Source of the DNA: Carya illinoinensis
Taxonomy: Eukaryota > Streptophyta > Magnoliopsida > Fagales > Juglandaceae
Assembly (NCBI RefSeq): GCF_018687715.1
Contig: NC_056762.1
Span: 24,101,864 to 24,165,863 of the forward strand
Direction: 5' to 3'
DNA length: 64,000 nt
Shown here piece after piece: positions 46,880 to 57,938 of the stretch. Under the pieces are notes generated by a model. The model was not told the DNA's origin, made no database searches, and saw only the letters and a list, made by a program, of their open reading frames with translations. How positions within the stretch are numbered: position 1 is the first letter of the stretch; each line of letters opens with the position of its first letter. The translations under genes were made by a program, and so were the position numbers.

Positions 46880-47830
46880 ATTATTAACGGCGTAACCATC
46901 TGTCGGTAATGGAGGGTCGCTATTTTCATTGTACCGGCATTTGCGCAAATGTCGGTATTTATAAATCTCATTAGTGGCATTTGTATCAATTTAGCGGCAT
47001 TTCTTGACACGCAGCCACAATAATTAATATTAACAGCATTTCTGAAAATGCCGCCACTTAATCATTGCCATCCCCTGGCATATAATAGCGGCGTTACCAT
47101 AAACGCCACTGCTACTACATTACCGACGCATCAGTTAAATTGGCTTCATTTATTTAAATTCCACTAATAATACATTGGCGACGGCACATGGAATTTGTTA
47201 AAGGAGTTTATTCTACCGCCGCCACTTTTTCAAATAGCGGCGTTATGATAAATGCCGCTACTAGTAATTTGCCGACTCATCATATAAATTGGTGGCATTT
47301 ATTTAAATGCCACTAATAGTGTCTTGGCGGGCTCACATTGAATAATTTAATAGCATTTAACTAAACGCCGCCAACGACCTAATTTCCAGTGATTATCTAA
47401 ACGCCGCCACAAGTAAACTGCCCGCTCGTCATATAATGTGGCGGCATTTTTTTAAATGCCACTAATAGTACTTTGGCAAATTTATTAACGGCGTTTATCT
47501 AAACAACGCTAATTTTTAAAATAACGACGTTAACATAAACGCCAACGCATTACGTTGTTAGCACATCATATAAATTAACGGTGTTTATTTAAATGCCACT
47601 AATAGTACGTTAACGACACATTGAATTTATTAATGGCGTTTATCTAAATGCCACCATGAGTTTGTTGCCACCACATTGCATAAATTAACAACGTAATGTA
47701 AACGCCCCCACTAGTTCATTGTTGGCACATTTTGTAAATTAACGGTGTTATTATAAACGCTACTACAAAAATGTTGCCAGCACATTGCATTAATTAACAA
47801 CCTTTAAAACACACCAATAATATGATATAC
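46880..47830. repeat. Array of palindromic GGCGTTTA...TAAACGCC units
   Basis: Roughly fourteen degenerate units of about 60 bp each hold a short near-palindrome such as GGCGTTTATCTAAACGCC or GGCATTTATTTAAATGCCAC, joined by CTAATAGTACNTTGNCGNCACATTNNATAAATTAA-like spacers. Similar subterminal repeat blocks occur in CACTA and other DNA transposons, but the terminal CACTA motif, inverted repeats and target-site duplication were not found. Just right of 49500 a single GGCAGCGTATAAGAGGCGCTAAT resembles the unit and may mark the other end. Confidence 0.7.
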
Positions 47831-48840
47831 CATAATAAAAATATATAATAAATATGATATAATGGATCGTTATTCATATAATAATAAAAAAAAAACACAA
47901 ATCACATTACATGAAAGCTCTTCTTCATGGATAATTATTTTACTTTACATTGTGTTTGTCGTTAGCTTTCCGACCATTTCTTTCATGGGTAGTTCTTCTT
48001 CTACCAGACCAACCCAAAACAAGCAAAGGACCACCAAGATTGATCCAATAACTCCACAAGTTGCCCACATTGGTAGGTTCACATTGGTAGGTTCACCAAG
48101 GGCAGTAATACCATGAGATGCCTAAACCATGCCTAGGCACAAAAACAGCTTGAAACAATAAACATATATTACAAAGCAATCTCAATAGCATCTAGCCTTT
48201 TTTCTATTTCTCAAGAGGAAATTCATCTGATCACTTGCCTTAGTTTACTTGAAAAGTAAACACAAAAACAAAAACAAAAAGATCTCATAAATTTAATCCA
48301 AACAACTTTCCAATTCTACCTACTCACTCTCATAAACCCAATACAAAAGAAACTTAGAAACTTTTACAGGAATTCTCAAAAATTACAAACATTTTCACTT
48401 ACCAAATGTGCCCTTTAAGTTTTTTCTCAACTACTCTCACAAAAAATTCATACTAGGACAATAAACACTAAACTACAAGAATCCGTATCAAGAGAACCAG
48501 CAATGGAGAAAAAAATGGGACACCAAATGTGTCCTAAACCTAGAAGGTAAACATATCTCAAATGTGTCTTAAACCTTCAAGGCATCTGACAATTTTCTCT
48601 TTCCAACAGTGAAGAATCCGACACTAAATCCTGTTTGGGTGCTTAGAAAATGAAAAATACCACCTAACCCAAGTCAGAAAATTGTAGGGAGGCCAACTAA
48701 TTCGATAGGAATAATAATTTCTCACTATTTTCAACAACCTTTTCTCCTACAAAGGAAAAAGTGACATAAACAAGAGAAACCCAGGAATCCCAAAATTGGA
48801 ATAATGGATTTGTTTTATTTTTATACGGAGAAAGAAAGAA
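47831..48840. other. Unassigned sequence right of the array
   Basis: No recognisable gene. An 84-residue plus-strand frame at 47862-48116 has no family resemblance. The region may be interior of the DNA element suggested by the array. Confidence 0.4.
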
Positions 48841-48929
48841 ACGTCAAGGCAAAGGGTGAAAGTAGAAAGACCGAGATGAGAGAGATAGAGATAAATAGAG
48901 TGAAACATAGAAGTTAAAGAAGCAGAGAT

Positions 48930-49331
48930 ACAGAGATAGAGAGAGAGACATCCAGACCTGAAGGCCAGCGCGAGACGAGCGAGAGATGGGCTTCTCCTTG
49001 CTATCTAACGTGAACTTGAAGATGACACCACCCAATTCTCCAAAAGAAAATCACAGCAGTGAAAAATAGAGAGAAACTAAGATCTGTTGGAATCGGGATG
49101 AGAAGGGAAATCCTACCTTTGTACGATGATGGCTTCAACGACCACCCGTTCCCTCGACTTATGAACAAAGCACCCCTGAAATCTGGAACTGTGCGAGGGG
49201 GAAACTACATGAAATAAGGAATGAAATTGCAAGAGAGAGAAAGAGAAAAATAGGGAAAACTGCTTACCAGCGTGTGGAGTGGAAGACCATATAGTAATCT
49301 GGAAGATTTCCAAATTCGCAGCACCCATAGA
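48930..49331 (-). other. Possible spliced transcript of unknown identity
   Basis: On the minus strand three blocks are separated by good splice signals: a block starting ATGGGTGCTGCGAATTTGG (about 49328) and ending before GTAAGCAG, a block between a pyrimidine-rich CCCCCTCGCACAG acceptor and GTAGGATTTC, and a block between TTTTGGAG and GTCTGGATG. The pieces are more GC-rich than their surroundings. The encoded residues resemble nothing I know, so this may be an untranslated leader or a non-coding transcript. Confidence 0.3.
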
Positions 49332-49420
49332 TCACAAGGGAAACGAAGGGTGTGAGAGAGGGTAAGAGTCAGCCGAGAACGAAAATAAGAGTTAGAAACA
49401 GTTTGGAGAAGAAAAAGGAA

Positions 49421-49427
<7 letters not shown>

Positions 49428-49491
<64 letters not shown>
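49428..49491. repeat. (GA)n microsatellite, about 64 bp
   Basis: A nearly pure GA run, the longest simple repeat of the window. It would be highly length-polymorphic. Confidence 0.95.
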
Positions 49492-49496
<5 letters not shown>

Positions 49497-50380
49497 ATGG
49501 AATAGGGGCGGTAGTGTTAGATGTGATGCACATTTGATGATTTTAGTCATTGTTCAGAGTGAAATGGCAGCGTATAAGAGGCGCTAATTGCATAACAGAG
49601 GGAAATTTGAATTTTCTGAAATTTTGAGGCAACGTATGAGGCACCGACTTAACTTTTCACAAGTTTTGTTTTGATAACAATATTTTAAGGAAAATTACAG
49701 AATATTCGTGCATGTACCTTAATGTAAAATTTCCTTTTCTCCACCTCTCTTTTCTAATTTCTTGATTAATTTTAACTCTTTGAATATTCCAATCCTATCT
49801 AAAATGTTAATATAATATTTTTTCATATTATATATAATTATATTATATAATATATATAATAATATAATATTATATATTATATATAAGATAATGTTATTAT
49901 AATGTTATGTTAATATTAAAAATATATATAATAATGTTATTATAATCTTAAACATGAATATTTAATTGATCATATGCTTTAAATATATACATTAACTACA
50001 TTTTATCGCTTAATAAATTCTCAAAATATTCATTTTGATAATTATATTATAAATTAGTAATACTAATTTATATTAGTATATAATGCATATTAATTATAAT
50101 TTATACTTTATGGTCTTATAATAACACTCTAATACTATTAGTAATATACTTTAAGTCTATATATAAATTATTATAGAAATCACTATAGTAATAGTTATAC
50201 TACACTATATAGAGAAAAACTTCCCACATGTCTATCTATTTCTCTCCAAATAACAACCTCCCAGCGAGAAAATGCCACGTATACGTCTCATTTTATCTCC
50301 ACTATAACCGCACCACAGACTATTATTGCACTACAACAAAAAAAAAAAAAAAAAAAAAGAAAAAGAAAGCACCCCCACCA
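49492..50380. other. AT-rich sequence with TA palindromes
   Basis: No gene is seen. Dense TA-rich self-complementary sequence lies at 49810-49935, and a 20-base A run at 50339-50358. Confidence 0.6.
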
Positions 50381-50449
50381 AGAAAGTATGATCCTTACCT
50401 TTTGTGCCCACCGAACTCGATGCAGTCCCTCCGTGCTTGGGTCTAGTCC

Positions 50450-51786
50450 TGATTACGCCAAAAGAATAATGCGGTAGTTGTAGCACAGCTTTGGGTGTCA
50501 ATTCCACAAGGAGACAAACTAAAAAAATAGCAAGAGGAACAAAAAAACTAAAGAAAAAATATTAAATAAGTAATGGAGAACAAATATTAATTTTAAATGT
50601 AAATTAAAGCAAAGCAAAGTGATTAATGGAAAAAGTACTCAAATTTGAGAACAGTAGAGCGTCGAGATTCCCTTGCACAAATCCGGTATTTTAATTATTC
50701 CTAATTCATTGAATAACTCAATTAGGAACTCAATTTATGAAATTCTCAATCGGAAGGTATAGATTTATAAATCAAAATTAAATCAAATTTAACCCTTTGA
50801 AAAATCATTCACCACTTTTAAAAAACGTAAATTACTATCCCTATTGAGAAAATTCAAGGACGACAATATATTTAGGGAGCGATATTGCAGCAAAGAACTA
50901 AATCAATATAGATAAATAATTGATCCAAACATAATCAAAGAACTAATCCATTCAATAGAAAAAGCATGAATGAATCTATAAATAGAATAAATTCTATGAT
51001 TATTCAGAGAAGAAAACATCACCGATGAATTGAGAATGATAAAACAAAAGAGTTTGAACAATTGAAAATCAAATACATGAATTAAAAATAAATTAGAAAT
51101 ACCATCTAATGTGCAAGTTCATCCCTAACCCTACTTGAGAATTTAGTTACCCATAAATATACCGGACAACAAAAATCCTCAGAGAAAATTGAAGTGAACA
51201 GTGGCCATGGAAATGATTTTCTCCTCTCTTTAGATCTGCCTCTTTTGCCTCCTCCTCTCTATTTCGTTCTAATGATATGCTTATATAGGGTAGGAAAGAA
51301 ACCCTAATATCCTCTTAATTTCCGTATAAAAAAATCACCTAAATTTTAGGACTTATCTTGGCAGCCACGTACGCCTTTCAGGGGTTTGAATTTGGAAATC
51401 CTTATTAGAGACAAAGCTATAACCCTTTAAGATAGCTTTCTAATGCATCAATACGATATGTGAGTAAAAAGATACAGTCAAAAGACTAAAGTATGTCCAG
51501 ACTGTCTGCTAGCGAATTTCAGACTTGGACTTCTTGTGATTTTTTTTCCTTTTCTTTTCTTCCAAATTGCTCTCAAACCCCATGAATGTCCTCCTTTGAA
51601 TTTGACTTGGCTTGACTTGCTCTTTTATAAACTCTAAAATTAAATCTAAAAAAACTGCTTAGGAGTATCCCAACATAAATAGAAATTCAATTTAAGAATA
51701 CACATTAATTCCTATGATTTCTATTCCTATTTTAGCATTTTAGTCCAATAATAGGGTATTTAGAGTGCACTTTCGCACACTCATCA
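50450..51786 (-). repeat. Athila 3 3' LTR (1337 bp)
   Basis: On plus it starts TGATTACGCC and ends CACTCATCA, and is colinear with 56580-57938 with scattered substitutions and small indels. Confidence 0.9.
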
Positions 51787-51798
51787 CACCCACCAACT
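51787..51798 (-). other. Polypurine tract of Athila 3
   Basis: Minus-strand AGTTGGTGGGTG directly precedes the LTR start TGATGAGTG. Confidence 0.75.
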
Positions 51799-53535
51799 TA
51801 CTCATTGCTAGTTCCTAGCAATTTTCATGTCAAAACAACGAAAGAGACCAAAGAAAATCACACATAAAGGCTATCAAGTCACACTTTCCAGATTCACATA
51901 TCAAAACAATCTAAGGAATCCAATAACCCATCAAGATCAATCCACCTATAGCAATCCACAGAGTGTGTGTGTGTTCTCCAAGCCATAACCATCTTACCAG
52001 CAACATCAAGAATGTCTCAAACAAAAGGTTCAACTTCATAACTCATGGGTATAATAGTGTTTCGTGTAAGGGCTCTCTCTATGGAGTTGATAATTGGTGT
52101 ATACACACTTTCATGAAAAATTAGACAATTATGTACAAGCAACAAACAAACATTGATCTTATGATAGGAACACTAACAAATGAGACTTCCACCAGCCTTT
52201 CCAACAGCTTACTTAGGATCAGAACGGTCAACACAAAAGGTTGTAATGTGGTTTGGTTTCGGGGCTATATGAAAAAAATGGATGAAAGGGATTCAAAAAC
52301 TTCCAAGTACATACAAAGGGAATTTTATTAAATATCCTAATAGACCACACTTCTCACTTGATGTACTCTCCAACTTTTCAGATCATCAAATAATAATGCT
52401 TTTCCTTCTTCTTCCTCTTTTTTTTTCAACAATTTGATGGATAAACACATGCCACTTTTGTATTCTTTCCATTTCTACCAACTTTTTTCTTTTGGAGCTC
52501 ACTGAATTGAACACTTTGCAACTTGTACTCTTCTCTTTTTTTTTTTTTTCTTTTTCTTCTTCTTCTTTTTCTTCTTCTTCTTCTTCTTCTTCTTCTTCTT
52601 TTTAATAGAAAATGATAAAATAAAATAAAGAAAATACAAATTCCACACCTAGTATACACTTGGAAGTAAAAAGGGTAAGAAAATCAGTGTATAGGTTATA
52701 CTCCAATGTGGAGAGGCATGGATGATATGGGCATATGAAAAGAAAAAGCTACATATGTTTATTGGCTCAAAGCTGGCTACTAGGGGTCTATGATGGAAAG
52801 GGATAGCTTGGAAAGGGATATGTTTATTCGTCATATCCCAAGTATATCCACCATCGTACCACAAATCATGTAATGATATTCTCAAAAGAAGTGCCCAATC
52901 CAACAGATTAATAAATGTTTATCACAATTTACTGCATTTGTATGCTCTCAATCCTCTCCAAACTCACATGAATATTTAAGCAAAAGAGTTCTCTAACTAC
53001 ATGTGTCAAACCGCCATCTTACCACAAAACTTGGATAAGTGCATTAAGGGTTCTGTGAATGCTTCAGCAAAAATGATTATGGTGGGTTTGGTGAATTCAC
53101 GAAGATGGCTATGAATGTGAATGAGTACACATGTGAAAATGATGCACGTGTGATGCAAATTAAAAAAAAATTGACACATGAAAATATGCCACAGAGTTCC
53201 AACAAGCATTTTAAATACTGAATTTGCACCACCACCCCCCAACTTAAATGAAACATTGTCCTCAATGTTTAAGAATCAAAATTGAATGAGGAGTAACTGA
53301 AAATGGTAGAATACACCTGATGAGTGACAATGGTAGCTCGCTAAGCACCAAAGATGGTAACCTGAAATGATGAAATGAAATTATCCTGCAATCAAAAATA
53401 AAGAAAATAACAGCAAACAAAAAGGAAAAGAAAGAAAATAAGAAAAAACAAAAATAAAACAAAGCAAAACAAAAGAAATAACGAAAAACATACCTGGGTG
53501 GAGTGGTCAAGGCTGATAAACTGGATCCACAAGTG
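51799..53535 (-). other. Athila 3 non-coding tail
   Basis: There is no env-like frame. It contains a pyrimidine-rich and (CTT)n stretch at 52531-52603 and a GGGGGGTGGTGG tract (minus strand) near 53230 that parallels the first G-rich tract of the other Athila copies. Confidence 0.6.
52531..52603. repeat. (CTT)n microsatellite with T run
   Basis: CTT repeats with a T run in the first third; the minus-strand poly-Arg/Lys frame over it is an artefact. Confidence 0.9.
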
Positions 53536-54460
53536 GAATGTATTCCACTTCCGGAACTTGCCTATCAATTAATACTTTAAGGCGTTGACCATTTACTTTA
53601 AAGATCCGACCATCCTTAGGATCTTCTATTTCTATCGCACCATTTACAAAAACATTCTTCAATACAAAGGAGTCAGTCCACCTAAACCAAAGTTTTCATT
53701 GGTGCTTGTGAAATCCAAAATCATATAAGTATATTCGGTCATTAGGTTTAAACCTCTTCCTAAGAATATTTTTATCATGAAACATTTTCATTTTAACCTT
53801 ATAGACTTTAGACTTAGGCAAAGGTTTCAATTTAACTCTTGGTGCTTTCATACTTACAGGAATCTGTTTTTCACATTTCTTAGGCAACTCCTCAAATATC
53901 TGTTGCCAAGCCTGTGTGCCATAATCCTGAGTTTCATCAAAAACAGTACAAATATCAATAACATCAGATGAATCACTAATAGATGTATCAAACTCAGTAT
54001 TCACGAGGGAATATTCAAGGGAATCAAAATTATGAGTTGTGTGAACTCCCTTGTCTATGAGTGCTTCAATCATGTACGTTTGGTGGCACTCGTCATCTGT
54101 CGGCTATTTCTGAATATGGAAAATGTTGACCTCCATGGTCATGTTTCCAAAAAATAGCTTCATCAACCCATTCCTGCAATTTATAAGTGCATTAGCCGTA
54201 GCAAGGAAAGGTCTACCTAATATGAGAGTAACCTTAGAGTTAGACTCAACAATTGATTGAGTGTCCAAAATTAAGAAATTAACAGGATAATAAAACTTGT
54301 CAATTTGGATCAAAACATCCTCAACTATCCCTCTCGGTTTCTTAACTGAACAATCAGCCAACTGAAGCACAACAGAAGTAGGCTTAATTTCACCCAAATC
54401 AAGTTGCAAATAAATGGAATAAGGCATCAAATTAACGCTAGCTCCTAGATCTAGCAAGGC
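53536..54460 (-). pseudogene. Athila protease fused to integrase C-terminus by deletion
   Basis: 54457-54104 encodes the protease region (LDLGASVNLMPYSIY, ILGRPFLATANALI). After one stop, the frame 54073-53696 runs through acidic linker sequence to KLKPLP (about 53815), the usual stretch before RT. It then jumps without losing frame to KSKVYKVKMKMFHDKNILRKRF, which belongs to the integrase C-terminus. Remaining integrase end sequence (FKVNGQRL) continues in another frame to about 53536. Relative to full Athila pol, about 2.2 kb covering RT, RNase H and the integrase core are gone. Confidence 0.85.
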
Positions 54461-56302
54461 TTGTCCAAACTCATGATTCCCAAGATTACATGCAATGGTT
54501 GGACAACCAGGATCCTTGTACTTAGGAGGAATTCGCTATTCAATTAGAGCACTAACTTGCTCTATCAGAAATGTTGTCTTCTTAACATGGTACTTCCTCT
54601 TAACTGTACACAAATCTTTAAGAACTTTTTCATAAGTGGAAGCTTATTTAATAACATGCAAAAGAGGAAGGTTAATCTTTACCTGCCTGAGGTTCTCCAA
54701 GATTTCATTACTAGGATCCAAAGTTCGCATACCAGATTTTAAAGCTTGAGGAAATGGTACCTTAACTGGACTCTTGATTACCTCGGCTTCCTTGGGGAAC
54801 TCGGTACTATTATTGCTTTGTTCCTCTTCAACATCCTCTTGCTTATCAGTTGTTGGGATGTGTAAGGACTTACCACTTGTCATATTGGCATTGACTTCTT
54901 TTAAATTTTTTTGTGCCATATGCTGACCTTGGGGTGCAGATTGAGGTTGAGAAGGAAATTTGCCACACTCATTCACACTCAAGGAGCTCATTATCTTGGA
55001 TATATGACTCTTTATCTTTTTGTTTTCTTCAACAACCTGCATAATCAAAGATTCAAACTTTTGATTAGTTTTATTTTGTACCTCAACAAAAGTATGCAAA
55101 GTGTCTTCTAAAGGACTCCTAGAAGATGAAGGTGCATGATATGATCTAGAGGGTTGTGTAGGCTGCTGTTTTTCATATTTCCAACTAAAATTGGGGTGAT
55201 TACGCCACCTAGGATTGTAGGTATTAGAGAAAGGTGCAACAGGCTTCATGTACATACCTAAGGCATTACATTGTTCCTTATACATCTCTCTCATCTCAAC
55301 AAATGTAGGACACTCTTGGGCAAGGTGATCTACCCCACCACACACAAAACATGGTCCAAAAGACTCTACATGGTTAGCCACATGTGTTGGCTTTAAGTCT
55401 TTATTCTTCAATACCTCAGCAGCCTAGTGAGCATCATAACCTTAGCCTTTAGGTTATCTTCTTCCCTGAGATGGTAAATTCCACCACCGTTTAGGTTTCC
55501 TGCAGGTCGTGACCTATCTGTGCTCTCAGTAGCACTAGGTCCAGTCCAAGTGTGAGCTTTTTCAACAAGCTCATTGAGGTATTCTATGACCTCATCAGGA
55601 TCTTTATGTAAGAACTCACCATTACACATCATCTGTGCTCTCAGTAGCACTAGGTCCAGTCCAAGTGTGAGCTTTTTCAACAAGCTCATTGAGGTATTCT
55701 ATGACCTCATCAGGATCTTTATGTAAGAACTCACCATTACACATCATCTCCACAAATTGACGCTCTCTAGGTGTAAGTCCCTCATAAAAATGGCTCACTA
55801 AGCGCCAGTTCTCATACCCATGGTGAGGACACATACTCAATAGCTCATTAAATCTCTCCCAAGACTGATACAAAGTCTCACTGTCCTTTTGTACAAAGGT
55901 GGAGATTTACCTTTTTAAAGCATTGGTCTTATGTTGGGGAAAGTATTTATTAAAGAAGACCTGGGTCATCTCATTCCATGACCCAATAGATCGTGGTCTC
56001 AATGAGTATAGCCAACTCTTAGCTCTATCCTTCAAAGAGAAAGGAAAGAACTTAAGTCTCACAATGTCATCAGTTGCATTTTGACTATGAAAAGTCACAA
56101 CTACTTCCTCAAACTCCCTAATGTGCACATATGGATTTTCATTTTCCAAGCCATGAAAAGTAGGGAGTAACTATATCATCCCTGTTTGAAAATCCAATTG
56201 GCGAATATTAGCTGCAAACATAATGCATGATGGTGTGGCTGTGCGTGTAGGGTGGAGGTAATCCTAAAGGGTCATAGTGGGTAAATCTTCGTGTTCACTC
56301 AT
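54461..56302 (-). pseudogene. Athila gag, broken
   Basis: Starts MSEHEDLPTMTL at 56302 and hits TAG within 13 codons. Further pieces: REFEEVVVTFHSQNATDDIVRLKFFPFSLKDRAKSWLYSL (gag core, 56130-55990), stop after KTNALKR (TAA where CAA is expected), SWERFNELLSMCPHHGYENWRLV (55870-55800), the 115-bp duplication, then a zinc knuckle CFVCGGVDHLAQEC (about 55360-55320) and a Q/S-rich tail to 54644. The gag would form the particle shell. At least four nonsense codons or frameshifts are present. Confidence 0.87.
55516..55745. repeat. Perfect 115-bp tandem duplication in gag
   Basis: Units 55516-55630 and 55631-55745 are identical by eye. Each encodes MCNGEFLHKDPDEVIEYLNE and onward. As 115 is not a multiple of three, the duplication shifts the frame. 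Its perfect identity contrasts with the decayed surroundings. Confidence 0.93.
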
Positions 56303-56551
56303 TTTCTCAGAATTAGAAGAATTATCAAACAAATGATCAAAAAAACTAAACTCTGACTCTAACACAGGTCAACAAGCAAGCCGACCCAAGCCGTCTCTGT
56401 ACCTGTGCATGCAAGGTAGAGAAAAACACAACACTAAAAAAACTACAAAAATAAATAGAAAATAAAATAAAGATGCAGTAAACTAAAAAAGGGAACGAAG
56501 TTACTGCCTTTACAAACTGTTGAAAAGAAAAACTATCTCACAATTCTTCAA

Positions 56552-56574
56552 CCGTCTCCCCGGCAACGATGCCA
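56552..56574 (-). other. Primer-binding site, tRNA-Asp type
   Basis: Five bases inside the right LTR the minus strand reads TGGCATCGTTGCCGGGGAGA. This matches the Athila tRNA-Asp site TGGCGCCGTTGCCGGGGA with two adjacent changes at a CpG-rich spot. Confidence 0.8.
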
Positions 56575-56579
56575 AAATT

Positions 56580-57938
56580 TGATTACACCCAAAGAATAAC
56601 GCGGTAGTTGTAGCACAATTTTGGTGTGTCGATTCCATAGGGAGACAAATTAAAAGAATAGCAAGAGAAACAAAGAAACTAAAGAAAAATATTAAATAAG
56701 TAATGGAGAACAAAGATTAATTTTAAATGTAAATTAAAGTGAAGCAAAGTGATTAATGGAAAAAAAATGCTCAAATTTGACGAACAGTAGAGCGTAGGGA
56801 TTCCCTTGCACAAATCCAGTATTTTAATTATTCTTAATTCATTGGATAACTCAATTAGGAACTCAATTTATGAAATTCTCAATCAAAAGGTATAGATTTA
56901 TAAATCAAAATTAAATCAAGTTTAACTCTTTGAAAAATCATTCACCACTTTTAAAAAACGTAAATTACTATCCCTATTGAGAAAATTCAAGGACAATAAT
57001 ATATTTAGGGAGCGATATTGTAGCATAGAACTAAATTAATATAGATAAATAATTGATCCAAACATAATCAAAGAACTAATCCATTCAATAGACTGAATCT
57101 ATAAACAAAATAAATTCTATGATTATTCGGAGAAGAAAACATCAATGATGAATTGAGAATGATAAAACAAAAGAGTTTTAGCAATTGAAAATCAAATACA
57201 TGAATTAAAAATAAATTAGAAATACCATCTAATGTGCAAGTTCATCCCAAACCCTACTTGAGAATTTAGTTACCCATAAATATACCGGACAACAAAAATC
57301 TCCAGATAAAACTGAAACGAACGGTGGCCATGGAAGTGATTTTCTCCTCTCTTCAGATCTGCCTCTTGTGCCTTCTCATCCTCTCTATTTCGTGCTAATG
57401 ATATGCTTATATAGAGTAGGAAAGAAACCCTAATGTCCTCTTAATTTTCGCATAAAAAAATCGCCTAAATTTTAGGACTTATCTTGGTAGCCAATTACAC
57501 CCTTTAGGAGTTAGAATTTGGAAATCCTTATTAGATACAAAGTTATAGCCCTTTAAGATATCTTTCTAATGCATCAAGAATAGCATTGATACGATATATG
57601 AGTAAAAATATATATTCAAAAGACTAAAGTATGTCCAGACTGTCTCCTAGAGAATTTCAGACTTGGACTTCTTGTGGTTTCATTTTGTGATTTCTTTTTC
57701 TTTTTCTTTTCTTCCATATTGCTCTCAAACCCCATGAATGTCCTCCTTTGAATTTGACTTGGCATGACTTGCTCTCTTATAAACTTTGAAATTAAACATA
57801 AAAAAACTACTTAGGAGTATCCCAACGTAAATAGAAATTCAATTTAAGAATACACATTAATTCCTATGATTTTTATTCGTATTTTAGCATTTTAGTCCAA
57901 TAATAGGGTATTTAGAGTGCACTTTCACACACTCATCA
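56580..57938 (-). repeat. Athila 3 5' LTR (1359 bp)
   Basis: On plus it starts TGATTACACC and ends CACTCATCA. Its last five bases, CATCA, served as target for the nested solo LTR. Confidence 0.9.

Noticed and set aside
46880..47830. Centromeric satellite
   Set aside because: The unit is short, strongly diverged and confined to under 1 kb, without the near-identical long arrays expected of a satellite.
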